From Sandaracinaceae bacterium (GTDB lineage: Bacteria; Myxococcota_A; Polyangia; Polyangiales; Sandaracinaceae), in the NCBI GenBank assembly GCA_019637095.1, contig JAHBWG010000025.1:1-64000 (forward strand): a stretch of DNA of 64,000 nt, in the 5' to 3' direction. This document shows positions 1 through 8,803 of the stretch, in pieces (within the stretch, counting starts at the first letter, position 1; every line of letters starts with the position of its first letter). Made by a program: the position numbers and the translations under genes. Under the pieces are notes generated by a model. That model was not told the origin of the DNA and did not search any database. It saw only the letters and a program-made list of their open reading frames with translations.

Positions 1-1619
1 GGCGGGGGCGCCGGGCGCTCGGCGAGGGTCAGCGTGATCTCCCGATCCTCCCGGAGGCGCACGCGCTCCGACGCCGCGCGGTAGCCCTCCGCGGTCGCCT
101 CGATGCGCAGGCGCGAGTCTCTCGCGAGCTGGGCCGAGTACGGATTCGCGACGCGCGCGCCGTCGACGGTGAGCGTCGCGGTCGCCGGCACGGTGCGGAC
201 GGTGAGCCGGGGCAGCGGGGGCGGCTCGGGCGCGTTCTCTGCGACGGGTGCGTCGGCGGGCGGGGCCTCGGCGAGCGGGGCCTCGGCGAGCGGCGCGGCT
301 TCGGCGAGCGGCTCGGCAGCGGGCTCGGGATCGAGCCCGCGCGGAATGTCCGGCCCCGGCTCCGCGGCCGCCGGCTCCACCGGCTCCGCGCGGGTCGGCT
401 CGGCGCTCGCGGTGCTCGGCGCGGCGCTCGTCGCCGCCGCGGCAGACGGTGGCGGCGCGTCGCCGCCCGAGAACGCGACGACGAGCCCGACGACCGCGGC
501 GAGCGCGATCACGCCGCCGCCGATCAGCCAGACGAGGTTGCTCCGAGCGGCCGGCAGCTCGACCTCGGCCTCGTGGGCCGCAGGCCGTGCGGCCGCGACG
601 GGCTCGCGCGCCGGGGGCACGGGCTTGGCGCGCACCGCGGCCGGGCGTGCGCTCGCCGGGGCGGCCTCGGCCGACGCCTCGCGCGGGGGTGCGCTCGCGG
701 GCTTCGCGGTCGCCTTCGCGGGCTCCGCCGCTTCCGTGGCGGTGGTCGCCTCGGCCTCCGCGGTCCCTGCGACGGACGGCGCTGCGTCCTGCTCGGGGGT
801 CGCCGTGCTCGCGCTCGGCGCCGCGGCGCTCGGCTCGGCAGGCTCGATCGCCGCGGACGCTTCGTCCCCGCTCGCCGCGGACGGGGCCTCCTCCGTCTCG
901 GCCGGCGCGGTCGCGGGGGGCTCCGGGCTCGGCGCCACGCCGATGAGCGTCTGCTTGCCGCGTTGCCGCTTCGGCGGCGCCTCGATCTTGCCGCTCGTCT
1001 TGGCGCCCGCGATCTTCGTGGCGGGCTCGGGGTCGGCCTTCGCCGTCGGCTCGGTGTCGGCCTTCGCGGTCGGCTCGGCGTCGGACTTCGCGTCGGGCTT
1101 CGCGGTGGTCTTCGCGTCGGGCTTCGCGCCGGGCTTCGCGTCGGCCTTCGCGCCGGGCTTCGCGTCGGCCTTCGCGCCGGGCTTCGCGCCGGGCTTCGCG
1201 CCGGGCTTCGCGGCGGGCTTCGCGTCGGTCTTCGCGCCGGGCTTCGCGTCGGGCTTCGCGTCGGTCTTCGCGCCGGGCTTCGCGTCGGGCTTCGCGCCGG
1301 GCTTCGCGCCGGGTTTCGCGCCGGGCTTCGCGCCGGTCCTCGCGCCAGGCTCGCCGTCGGTCTTCGTGTTCGCGGCGGTCGTCGCGCCGCCGCCCTTCGG
1401 CTCGGCGGACCACGCGCCGTCGTCCTCGCCCTTGGTCCCGGCGGCGGGCGCGATGCTCTTCTGGAACTCCTCGCCGAGCTCCCACAACGCGAAGATCTTC
1501 GAGGCGTGCTCCTCCGCGACGGAGTCGTCGAAGTCGCCCTCGGCGGCGCTCCAGAACCCCTCTTCGCTCTCGCGCGCCCCGCGGGAGCCCTCACCGCCCG
1601 TCGCCTTCTCGCTGCTCAC
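1..1619 (-). CDS. PEGA-domain single-pass membrane protein, C-terminus cut by window edge
   Basis: At least 539 residues. The frame stays open to base 1, so the C-terminus is missing. GTG start at 1619 with a GGAGG just upstream. Order of parts: an acidic N-terminus of about 60 residues, a long low-complexity stretch of AKPG, AKPD and AKAD units (about residues 91-179), a Pro/Ala/Glu-rich region, one hydrophobic membrane segment near residues 359-384 (LVWLIGGGVIALAAVVGLVV), another Ala/Pro/Glu linker, then the start of a PEGA-type beta domain near residue 468 (LTVRTVPATATLTVDGARV). PEGA domains are surface or periplasmic beta-sandwich modules common in myxobacteria. The topology (Lys-rich cytoplasmic part, membrane helix, PEGA outside) is inferred. 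No kinase or FHA domain is visible. The function is unknown. Confidence 0.8.
   Translation of the reverse strand, partial: MSSEKATGGEGSRGARESEEGFWSAAEGDFDDSVAEEHASKIFALWELGEEFQKSIAPAAGTKGEDDGAWSAEPKGGGATTAANTKTDGEPGARTGAKPGAKPGAKPGAKPDAKPGAKTDAKPDAKPGAKTDAKPAAKPGAKPGAKPGAKADAKPGAKADAKPGAKPDAKTTAKPDAKSDAEPTAKADTEPTAKADPEPATKIAGAKTSGKIEAPPKRQRGKQTLIGVAPSPEPPATAPAETEEAPSAASGDEASAAIEPAEPSAAAPSASTATPEQDAAPSVAGTAEAEATTATEAAEPAKATAKPASAPPREASAEAAPASARPAAVRAKPVPPAREPVAAARPAAHEAEVELPAARSNLVWLIGGGVIALAAVVGLVVAFSGGDAPPPSAAAATSAAPSTASAEPTRAEPVEPAAAEPGPDIPRGLDPEPAAEPLAEAAPLAEAPLAEAPPADAPVAENAPEPPPLPRLTVRTVPATATLTVDGARVANPYSAQLARDSRLRIEATAEGYRAASERVRLREDREITLTLAERPAPP
1083..1345. repeat. In-frame 12-nt tandem array encoding Lys-Pro-Gly-Ala units
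   Basis: About twenty units of 12 nt lie inside the PEGA-protein gene. On the coding strand each reads GCG AAG followed by a variable dipeptide, giving Ala-Lys-Pro-Gly, Ala-Lys-Pro-Asp, Ala-Lys-Ala-Asp or Ala-Lys-Thr-Asp. Codon choice is nearly uniform, so the array is repetitive at the DNA level and could change length by slippage. It resembles Lys/Ala/Pro-rich histone-H1-like tails. Binding of DNA or cell-wall polymer is possible but not shown. Confidence 0.85.
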
Positions 1620-1660
1620 GACCCTCCGAGGGTACCAAAGCCCTCGGCACGCTTCACGCC

Positions 1661-2119
1661 TCATTCGTCGGGGAACAGCTCGGCGAGGCGATCGTCCCAC
1701 TCGTCGGCGACGGTCGCCATCGTGTGGAGCAGGTCCTCGAACTCCTCGTAGTCGAGCCCGCTCAGCCGTCGCAGCGCGCGCAGGTACGCGGCGTCGTTGT
1801 CCTTGTCGATCGCGAACGCGGCGTCGCTCGTCACCAGGAAGTTCAGCTCCAGCAAGCGCCGATAGAACGCCTCGCGTCCGTCCTTGGGCACGTCCATGAT
1901 GCGCGACAGGAAGAGCAGGATCCCGTGCTCCTCGAGCACGTTGATCCCGACGGTCGCCGAGCCGCGCCGCACGTCCGTGTAGCCGTCCTCGTCGAGCGGA
2001 TCGAGCTCCACCCCCACGGTCGCGCCGAAGCGGCGGAGGTAATCGTTGACCATCTCGACGGCGTCGCGATAGGTCCGCTGGGTTCCCCGGTCCTCGTAGA
2101 TCGGATCGCGCTCGCTCAT
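1661..2119 (-). CDS. YbjN-family protein
   Basis: 152 residues from the ATG at 2119, which has a GAGGAG ribosome site. An upstream in-frame ATG at 2164 is less likely because it has no clear ribosome site. The sequence matches the YbjN / type III chaperone-like fold by eye: an N-terminal helix (VEMVNDYLRRFG), a beta sheet with GSATVGINVLEEHGILLFLS, a short helix after VPKDGREAFYRRLLELN, and an acidic C-terminal helix. There is no signal peptide or membrane segment, so it should be cytoplasmic. Such proteins are thought to help fold or stabilise partners, but no client is apparent here. It is divergent from the amidase gene with 38 bp between. A second YbjN-like gene lies at 56061-56525. Confidence 0.7.
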   Translation of the reverse strand: MSERDPIYEDRGTQRTYRDAVEMVNDYLRRFGATVGVELDPLDEDGYTDVRRGSATVGINVLEEHGILLFLSRIMDVPKDGREAFYRRLLELNFLVTSDAAFAIDKDNDAAYLRALRRLSGLDYEEFEDLLHTMATVADEWDDRLAELFPDE

Positions 2120-2157
2120 GGTCTCCTCGCCGCGGGGTTCGTGGTAATCGACCTGCC

Positions 2158-3777
2158 GTGGCATCCTATCGCACGCGGGGCCGACACAGAACGCGCGTGT
2201 GCGCCGCGTTGCTCGTGGTCGCCTGCGGCGCGCCGCCGCCCGAGCCCGCGCCGGCGCCCGCCCCGCGCGCAGAGGAGGCGCCGGCGCCGCTCGGCGATCC
2301 GTTCGCCGCGCCGTTGCCCGCCCTGCGCGACGCGGCCGAGCGCGCGGCGGGCGCGGACGTGATCGCGGCGGCCGAGCTCGCGCGCGTGCTGTCGATCCGC
2401 GATCCCGACGGGGGCTGGATCGGACGGGCGCGCGAGTGGCTCGCGAGCCCAGAGCGCGATCCTTCGACCGGCGATCCGTGCGAGGTCGCGCTCGCGCTCG
2501 CGCGGCTCGAGGCGCGGGACGCGGCGAGCCCGCGCGCCGCGTACCTCGTCGCGTTCCGCGCCTCGCTCCGCTTCGCCGCGAGCGCGCCGGACTGCGCCCG
2601 CGCCGCGGGCGCGATGCTCCCCGCGCTCGAGCCGTGGCGCCCGAGCGCGGCCGAGCTCGCAGCCATCCGCGCCGACCCGGCCGCGGTCGCGCCGCCCGGC
2701 GCGCCCGAGGACCCGATCGCGCGCTGGGCCAGAGAGCACTCGGACGAGCAGGCCGCGACGCTCGAGTCGCTCGTGGTCTACGGTCACGAGGGCGGCGGCG
2801 GCGCGGCGGTCCGGGTGGTGTTGCGGCTCGATCGCATCGCCGCGTTCGAGCACGGAGAGGCGGAGGCGAGCGCGATCGCGCCGCGGCGCACCTGGCTCGA
2901 GCTCGCGTCGGTCACGGTCGGGGAGGGCGTCGCGCGATCGCTCCCGGTCGGCAGCGCCGGCCTCCGCGCCGTCGTCGTGAGCGAGGGCGCGAGCGGCACG
3001 CGCGTCGCGTTCGAGCTCGACGAGGGCGCGCGGTTCGACACGTTCGTGTTGCCCGACCCGTTCCGCGTGGTCCTCGACTTCGAGTCGGGCGGCGCGCGCG
3101 CGCGCGGGCCGGTGCGCCGGATCGTGATCGACCCCGGCCACGGCGGTGACGACTTCGGCGCCCGCGCGTTCGGCATGCGCGAGTCCGACCTCGTGCTCGA
3201 TCTCGCGCGGCGCGTGCGTGCGCTCCTGCTCGCGCGCCTCCCCGACGTCGCGGTCATCACCACGCGTGACGAGGACGCCTTCGTGTCGCTCGAGGCGCGC
3301 ACCGCCCTCGCGAACGCGGTCGACGCGGACGCGTTCGTCTCGATCCACCTGAACGCCGCGGACGAGCCGGTCGCGCGCGGCGGCGTCACGACGTTCGTGC
3401 TCGACATCACCGACGATCGACAGGCGCTGCGGCTCGCGGCGCGCGAGAACCGCACCACCCTCGCCGAGGTCTCGAGCCTCTCGCGCCTGCTCGCCTCGCT
3501 CCATCGGGAGGAGCAGGTCGCCGCCTCGCGCGCGCTCGCCGATCACGTGCACCGCGCGACGCTCGCGGCCGGCCGCGCGCACCTCGCGTCGCTCCACGAT
3601 CGCGGCGTGCGCCCCGCGCTCTTCCACGTGCTCGTCGGCGCGCGCATGCCGTCGATCCTCGTCGAGGCCTCCTTCCTCAGCCGCGAGGAGGAGGCGAGCG
3701 CGCTGCGCGGAGCCGAGTACCGCCAGGCGCTCGCCCAGGGCATCGCCGACGGGATCGTGCGCTGGGCCGCCCGATAG
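2158..3777 (+). CDS. N-acetylmuramoyl-L-alanine amidase (AmiC type), lipoprotein
   Basis: 539 residues from a GTG at 2158. The N-terminus is a lipoprotein signal with lipobox VVAC. After a Pro/Ala linker and a mixed alpha region comes an AMIN-like beta domain (about residues 205-310), then an Amidase_3 catalytic domain: VIDPGHGGDD at about residue 323 (first zinc histidine), a glutamate in the following helix (RESDLVLDLA), SIHLNA near residue 395 (second zinc histidine) and the catalytic glutamate in VEASFLS near residue 502. The family cleaves the amide bond between MurNAc and the peptide stem, splitting the septum at division. The inhibitory insert segment typical of EnvC-regulated enzymes may correspond to residues 410-470. 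Catalytic residues are intact. Confidence 0.9.
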   Translation: MASYRTRGRHRTRVCAALLVVACGAPPPEPAPAPAPRAEEAPAPLGDPFAAPLPALRDAAERAAGADVIAAAELARVLSIRDPDGGWIGRAREWLASPERDPSTGDPCEVALALARLEARDAASPRAAYLVAFRASLRFAASAPDCARAAGAMLPALEPWRPSAAELAAIRADPAAVAPPGAPEDPIARWAREHSDEQAATLESLVVYGHEGGGGAAVRVVLRLDRIAAFEHGEAEASAIAPRRTWLELASVTVGEGVARSLPVGSAGLRAVVVSEGASGTRVAFELDEGARFDTFVLPDPFRVVLDFESGGARARGPVRRIVIDPGHGGDDFGARAFGMRESDLVLDLARRVRALLLARLPDVAVITTRDEDAFVSLEARTALANAVDADAFVSIHLNAADEPVARGGVTTFVLDITDDRQALRLAARENRTTLAEVSSLSRLLASLHREEQVAASRALADHVHRATLAAGRAHLASLHDRGVRPALFHVLVGARMPSILVEASFLSREEEASALRGAEYRQALAQGIADGIVRWAAR

Positions 3778-3838
3778 CGCCCCGATTTCTTCGGTTTGCG
3801 TCGGCGTCCCGCCCTCACAATACTCCGCGCCAGCCGTC

Positions 3839-6544
3839 ATGGCCGAGGCCACCTCTCGCCCCGCGATCGATCTCGGTCGGCTCGCGCCCGACCTCAAGGA
3901 CACCTGCGGGGACTACTCGCGGACCTACCACGCGCGCCTCGCCGAGGCGGTGCGCCGCGGGGACGGCGGCGTGGCGGTCTCGCGCACCCACGCGCGCACG
4001 CTCGATGGGCTGCTCGGCGCGCTCTTCTGCGCGGCCGACGCGGCCTCGCGCGCAGCCGGCCACGCGCCGGAGGGGCGCGTCGCGCTCGTGGCGGTCGGCG
4101 GCTACGGGCGCGGGCAGGTCGGCCTGCACTCGGACGTCGACGTGCTCTTCCTCTGCGACGACCCGACCGATCGGCACGTCGCCGCGCTCGCGGAGGGGCT
4201 GCTCTATCCGCTCTGGGACGTGGGGCTCGAGGTCGGCCACGTCGTGCGCGGCGTCGAGGAGACGCTCGAGCTCGCGCGCGAGGATCTGAGCACCGCGACG
4301 ACGCTGCTCGACATGCGCCGGGTCGCCGGCGACAAGCGCATCCTCGGTGAGCTCGAGCGCGCCGCGCGCCGGAGCGTGTTCGACGCTGGCCTCGCGCGCT
4401 TCCTCGCGCGCCTCGAGGAGGATCGCGTCGCGCGGCACGAGCGCTACGGTGGCTCGCTCTACCTGCTCGAGCCCGAGGTGAAGCTCGGCTGCGGCGGCCT
4501 GCGCGATCTCGACATCGCGGGCTGGGCGGCGAGCGCGCGCTGGGGCGCGAACGACACCGAGTCCCTCGTCCGCAACGGCGCGCTCCTGCACCGCGAGGTG
4601 GAGGAGGTCGCCGCCGCGCGTGAGCTGCTCTGGCGCGTGCGCAACCTGCTGCACCTGCGCGCCGGCCGCCGCCAGGATCGGCTGACCTTCGAGGATCAGG
4701 AGGAGATCGCGACGCAGCTCGGGTTCGTCGAGGGCGTGACCCTCGCCGTCGAGCAGTTCATGCAGGCGTACTATCGGCACGCGCGCACGGTCGAGCGCAC
4801 GGCGGAGCGCATGGTGGCGCGCGCGCGCGAGGCGCGCCGGAGCGCGCCGGCCAAGCGGACCGACCTCGGCGGCGGCGTGATCCTCTTCGACGACCAGGTC
4901 ACGTTCTCGAACAGCGACGAGCTCGCGAGCGACCCGGCGCTCGCGTTCCGCTTCTACGACGCGGTCGCGAAGCGGCAGGTCGCGCCGTATCCGTTCGCCC
5001 GCGATGCGGTCGTGCGCGCGGCGGCCGAGCCGGCGTGGTGCGAGCGGCTGCGCGCGGACCGCGACGCGGCGCGCATGTTCCTGAGCGCGCTCGGCTGCAC
5101 CGCGCGGCCGCCGGTGCGGCAGGGCTCGATCCTCGCCGAGCTGCACGAGGTCGGGCTCCTGCTCGCGATGGTGCCGGAGTTCGAGCCGGTCACCGGTCGG
5201 GTGCAGCACGACGTCTACCACGTCTACACCGTCGACGTTCACTCGGTGGCCGCGGTGGATCGGCTGCGCGCGATCAAGCGCGGCGATCTCGCGTCCGAGC
5301 TCCCGCTCGCCTCGCGGCTCGCCGCCGAGCTGCCGCGCCCGATGCCGCTCTTCCTCGGCCTCCTCCTCCACGACATCGGCAAGGCGCACGGCCGCGATCA
5401 CTCGCGCCAGGGCGCGCTGATGGCGCGCCCGATCGCGGAGCGCCTCGGGCTCAGCCCCGTCGACGTGGCGCACGTGGTCTGGCTCGTCGAAGAGCACCTG
5501 AGCCTCTACAAGTGGGCGACGCGCCGCGACACGAGCGATCCCGAGGTGCTGCGCGAGGTGGCGCGGCAGGTCGGCACGGTGGACCGGCTGCGCGACCTCT
5601 ACCTCCTCACCGTCGCGGACCTCTCGACGACGAACCCGAACGCGATGACGTCCTGGAAGGCGCGCATGCTCGAGGACTGCTACCTCGCCGTGCTCGCGGA
5701 GCTCGAGGGGGGCGACACGCGGGGCGCGGCGCGGCGCGCCGACGCGATCCGCGACGAGGTGCAGGTGGGGTTCGTCGGCGACTCCGAGTCGAGCGCCCTC
5801 GAGACGTTCGTCCGACAGATGCCGGACCGCTACCTCCTCGCCAACCCCGTCGACGTGATCCGCGCCCACGCGCGCGTCGCGCGCGACCGCCGCGACGCCG
5901 CGCTGCACGTCTCCGTCGGTCCCGGCCCGAGCGCCGAGGTCTCCGAGCTCGTCATCGTCACCGACGACCGGCCCGGCCTGCTCGCAGACGTCGCGTGCGC
6001 GCTCGCCGCGCAGCGGCTCTCGATCGTCGCGGCGCAGGTCTACACGCGCGAGCGCGACGGCTTGCCGCCGGAGGCCTTCGACGTGTTCCACGTCCGCCGC
6101 ATCTCCGTCGGCGCCGAGGGCGAGCCGGTCGACGAGCCACGCCGGGCGCGGATCGAGCGCGACCTCGCGAGCCTGCTCGCTGGCGAGGTCGACCCGCGCG
6201 CGCTCCTCGCGCAGCGCCTGCGCCAGCCCGCGTGGGCGCTCAAGAAGAGCCCGGACGTCAAGACCGAGATCCAAGTCGACAACGACGCGTCCCTACGCTT
6301 CACGGTGATCGACGTGTTCACCAAGGATCGCCCGGCGCTGCTCCACACCATCGCGCGCACGCTGCGCGAGGAGGGGCTCTCCATCGCGCTCTCGAAGGTC
6401 AACACCGAGGGCGACAAGGTGCAGGACGTCTTCTACGTGACCGACGCGGCCGGCGCGAAGCTCAAGGACGCGGACAAGCTCGCGGCGCTCCCGCGCGTGC
6501 TCGCGCGCGCGCTCGAGGAGCTCGATCGGGAGGCGCTCTCGTGA
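3839..6544 (+). CDS. glnD: Bifunctional PII uridylyltransferase / uridylyl-removing enzyme
   Basis: 901 residues, close to E. coli GlnD (890). The nucleotidyltransferase motif GGYGRG at residues 87-92 with SDVDVLF at 98-104 supplies the metal-binding aspartates. An HD domain with HDIGKAHGRDHS near residue 511 does UMP removal. Two ACT domains follow near residues 702 and 821 (each with DRP(G/A)LL), which sense glutamine. The enzyme adds UMP to PII signal proteins at low glutamine and removes it at high glutamine, controlling nitrogen assimilation. No glnB, glnA or amtB lies in the window. ATG at 3839, 61 bp after the amidase stop. A weak promoter-like pair (TTGCGT, 17 bp, AATACT) lies at 3796-3824. 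The stop overlaps the start of the next gene. Confidence 0.95.
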   Translation: MAEATSRPAIDLGRLAPDLKDTCGDYSRTYHARLAEAVRRGDGGVAVSRTHARTLDGLLGALFCAADAASRAAGHAPEGRVALVAVGGYGRGQVGLHSDVDVLFLCDDPTDRHVAALAEGLLYPLWDVGLEVGHVVRGVEETLELAREDLSTATTLLDMRRVAGDKRILGELERAARRSVFDAGLARFLARLEEDRVARHERYGGSLYLLEPEVKLGCGGLRDLDIAGWAASARWGANDTESLVRNGALLHREVEEVAAARELLWRVRNLLHLRAGRRQDRLTFEDQEEIATQLGFVEGVTLAVEQFMQAYYRHARTVERTAERMVARAREARRSAPAKRTDLGGGVILFDDQVTFSNSDELASDPALAFRFYDAVAKRQVAPYPFARDAVVRAAAEPAWCERLRADRDAARMFLSALGCTARPPVRQGSILAELHEVGLLLAMVPEFEPVTGRVQHDVYHVYTVDVHSVAAVDRLRAIKRGDLASELPLASRLAAELPRPMPLFLGLLLHDIGKAHGRDHSRQGALMARPIAERLGLSPVDVAHVVWLVEEHLSLYKWATRRDTSDPEVLREVARQVGTVDRLRDLYLLTVADLSTTNPNAMTSWKARMLEDCYLAVLAELEGGDTRGAARRADAIRDEVQVGFVGDSESSALETFVRQMPDRYLLANPVDVIRAHARVARDRRDAALHVSVGPGPSAEVSELVIVTDDRPGLLADVACALAAQRLSIVAAQVYTRERDGLPPEAFDVFHVRRISVGAEGEPVDEPRRARIERDLASLLAGEVDPRALLAQRLRQPAWALKKSPDVKTEIQVDNDASLRFTVIDVFTKDRPALLHTIARTLREEGLSIALSKVNTEGDKVQDVFYVTDAAGAKLKDADKLAALPRVLARALEELDREALS

Positions 6545-7548
6545 GGGTGGCGGGGGCCGCGCTCGGCGCGCTGCTCGCGCTCGGCTGCGGCTCGGGCGGC
6601 GCAGCGTCGAGCTCGAGCGGCGGCGAGGAGGTCACCTTCGACGACGAGGCCGCCGCGAACCGCGCGCCACCGGCGAGCGAGGAGGTCACGCGCGGCGAGG
6701 GCTTGCTCGCCTCGGGCGATGCGCGCGGCGCCGAGGCGGCGTTCCGCGCCGCCATCGCCGCCGACCCGCGCGACGCGCGCGCGCAGCTCGACCTCGGGCT
6801 CGCGCTCGAGATGCTGGATCGCCGCCCCGAGGCCGAGCAGGCCTACCGCGCGGCGGTCGCGATCGACGCCGACTTCGCCGAGGCGCTCAACAACCTCGGG
6901 GTCCTCCTGCGCGAGACCGACCGCGTCGAGGAGGCGGTGCGCGTCCTGGCCGAGGCGGTGCGCGCGCGACCGGGGCTCGCGTCGGCGCAGCTCAACTACG
7001 GTCTCGCTCTCGAAGAGCTCGAGCGGAACGAGGAGGCGATGGCCGCCTACCGGCGCGTGATCGAGCTCGCGCCGCGCGAGCCGACCGCGCGGGTACAGCT
7101 CGGCCTCCTGCAGCTCGACGCGGGTGAACGAGAGCAAGCCCTCTTGACGTTGCGTCGCGCCGCGCCGCTCGCGCGGGAGAACCGCGCGCTCTTGAGCGCG
7201 CTCGGCAACGGCCTGCGGCGCGCGGGCGACGCCGCCATGGCGGCGCGCGTGCTGCGCGAGGCGGTCGAGGCGGGCGAGGAGCCTGCGCCGGCGCCCGTGG
7301 TCGCCGAGCTCGCGCTCGCCGAGTTCGCGGCAGGGCACCGGGAGGAGGCCGAGCAGATCCTCGTCCGGCTCGTCGGCGAGCGCGCCGACTACGCCGACGG
7401 TCACTACCTGCTCGCGAACATGCTCGCGGCCCGGCGCGCCTACCGCGACGCCGCGCGGCACTACGAGCGTTACCTGCGCCTCGAGCCGCGCGGCCCGCTC
7501 GCCGCCGAGGCCCAGGGGCGCCTCGCCTACGTGCGCCGCCAGCGGTGA
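6541..7548 (+). CDS. TPR-repeat lipoprotein
   Basis: 335 residues. The GTG at 6541 overlaps the glnD stop (GTGA), which implies translational coupling. The N-terminus is a lipoprotein signal with lipobox LGC (ALLALGCGSG). At least six tetratricopeptide repeats follow from residue 52 to the end, with typical A-x8-P-spaced helices such as AEQAYRAAVAIDADFAEALN and AMAAYRRVIELAPREP. TPR proteins are scaffolds for protein complexes, and the acylated N-terminus places this one at a membrane facing the periplasm. The coupling with cytoplasmic glnD is probably a matter of gene packing rather than shared function. No specific role can be assigned. Confidence 0.85.
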   Translation: MRVAGAALGALLALGCGSGGAASSSSGGEEVTFDDEAAANRAPPASEEVTRGEGLLASGDARGAEAAFRAAIAADPRDARAQLDLGLALEMLDRRPEAEQAYRAAVAIDADFAEALNNLGVLLRETDRVEEAVRVLAEAVRARPGLASAQLNYGLALEELERNEEAMAAYRRVIELAPREPTARVQLGLLQLDAGEREQALLTLRRAAPLARENRALLSALGNGLRRAGDAAMAARVLREAVEAGEEPAPAPVVAELALAEFAAGHREEAEQILVRLVGERADYADGHYLLANMLAARRAYRDAARHYERYLRLEPRGPLAAEAQGRLAYVRRQR

Positions 7549-7693
7549 GCTCGTCGCGGAGTGCTCGTCGCGGCGGCGAGATCGCGGCGGCGAGATCGCG
7601 GCGCGGCCGGGCACCGCTCGCCTCGTGGGCTGTCCTCGACGCGCGTCGCGACCCGCGTGGATCGCGAGCCCGCGTGGGCGTACTCTCCCCGCC

Positions 7694-8182
7694 ATGGCAC
7701 GACGGGGTCACGGACGGGTTGGGCTCGGGATCGAGGTGTGGGTGCTCGCGGTCGCGCTCGCGTGGGCGGGCGCCGGATGCGACAGCGACGGCCCCGGCGA
7801 CGTCGACGCCGGCGGCGGCGGCGGGAGCGACGCGGGCGGCAGCGCGCTCGACGGAGGCGGCGGCGACTTCGACGCCGGCGCGCTCCCGACCGACGGCGGC
7901 GGCGCCCCGATCGACGCGGAGATCGTCACGGACGCCGGCCCGTTCCCGCCCTCCGACGGCGGCTTCCCCACCGGCTCCGACGCTGGCTTCCCCACCGGCT
8001 TCGACGGCGGCTTCCCCACCGGCTTCGACGGCGGCTTGCTGCCGGGCTTCGACGGCGGCGGGTTCGGCTTCGACGGTGGCGGCTTCGGTGGTTGCTCGAT
8101 GGACACCGACTGCCCGTCCGGCCAGATGTGCTGCATGTTCGGCGGCTTCGGCACCTGCCTCACCACCTGCCCGGGCTTCTGA
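7694..8182 (+). CDS. Asp/Gly-rich lipoprotein with Cys-rich C-terminus
   Basis: 162 residues from the ATG at 7694. Signal peptide with lipobox GAGC. Almost all of the mature chain is low complexity: DAGGGG, DGG and a tandem run of FPTGFDGG units between residues about 95 and 135. It ends with a small Cys-rich module (CSMDTDCPSGQMCC, then TCLTTCPGF) with seven cysteines, probably disulfide-bonded. Such lipoproteins with a DAG/DGG spacer after the lipid anchor are typical of Sandaracinus-like myxobacteria. The spacer presumably holds the Cys module away from the membrane. The function is unknown. The 145 bp before it carry only a short GC-rich duplication (GCGGCGGCGAGATC twice). Confidence 0.75.
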   Translation: MARRGHGRVGLGIEVWVLAVALAWAGAGCDSDGPGDVDAGGGGGSDAGGSALDGGGGDFDAGALPTDGGGAPIDAEIVTDAGPFPPSDGGFPTGSDAGFPTGFDGGFPTGFDGGLLPGFDGGGFGFDGGGFGGCSMDTDCPSGQMCCMFGGFGTCLTTCPGF

Positions 8183-8189
8183 TCCCCGC

Positions 8190-8798
8190 TCAATCGCGCG
8201 GCGCAGAGGCGGGCGCGAAGCCTTTGGCGACGAGGAACACCTCGATGCTCTCCGAGCGGACGGCCGCGGGTCGCACGACGCGCACCTCTTCGAAGTGCGC
8301 GGCGATCGCCTTCTTGACGGCCGGGAAGTCGCCGCCTTGGAAGATCTTCGCGAGGAACGCGCCGCCGGGCGCGAGCACCGCGACGGCGAGCTCGAGCGCG
8401 CGCATCACGAGCGCTTCGCTCCGCGCTTGATCGGTGAAGCGGTGCCCGCTCGTCGACGGGGCCATGTCGCTCATCACGACGTCCCACGAGCCGGCGCCAC
8501 CGAGCTCTTCGATCGAGAGCGCGAACACGTCGGCCTGACGGATCTCCGCGTTGGTCGGCAGCGCGCCGCGAAAGGCGGTGAGGTCGTAACCGCGGACCTT
8601 GCCCTCCGGTGCGACGCGCTCGGCCGCGTAGCTGGTCCACGAGCCGGGGAACGCGCCGAGATCGAGCACGCGCGCGCCGCGGCGGAGCAGGCCCACGCGG
8701 CGGTCGATCTCCTGCAGCTTGTAGACGCTGCGGGCCGCGTAGCCCTCGCGCCGCGCCTTCTGGCCGAAGTGGTCCTGGTGGCGCTTGCGCCGCGCCAC
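8190..8798 (-). CDS. rlmE: 23S rRNA 2'-O-ribose U2552 methyltransferase (FtsJ/RrmJ family)
   Basis: 202 residues (E. coli RlmE has 209). GTG start at 8798, only five bases after the rplC stop. The SAM site is VLDLGAFPGSWT (residues 44-55). The K-D-K-E catalytic tetrad of this family is visible as K27 (YKLQEID), D111 (VVMSDMAP), K151 (FLAKIF) and E186 (SIEVFLVA). It methylates the ribose of U2552 in helix 92 of 23S rRNA late in assembly of the large subunit. Placement directly behind rplC suggests co-transcription of two large-subunit functions. In many proteobacteria rlmE is next to ftsH instead, so this order is unusual. Confidence 0.9.
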   Translation of the reverse strand: MARRKRHQDHFGQKARREGYAARSVYKLQEIDRRVGLLRRGARVLDLGAFPGSWTSYAAERVAPEGKVRGYDLTAFRGALPTNAEIRQADVFALSIEELGGAGSWDVVMSDMAPSTSGHRFTDQARSEALVMRALELAVAVLAPGGAFLAKIFQGGDFPAVKKAIAAHFEEVRVVRPAAVRSESIEVFLVAKGFAPASAPRD

Positions 8799-8803
8799 CC
8801 GCG

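Noticed and set aside
1083-1345. CRISPR-like spacing of repeated units
   Set aside because: The units are 12 nt without spacers, in frame with a protein, so it is a coding repeat.
103-1899. 598-residue plus-strand frame rich in GFAPGFAS repeats
   Set aside because: It is the antisense of the Lys-rich array in the minus-strand PEGA gene. The minus frame gives a membrane helix and a domain, and the plus frame only low-complexity residues.
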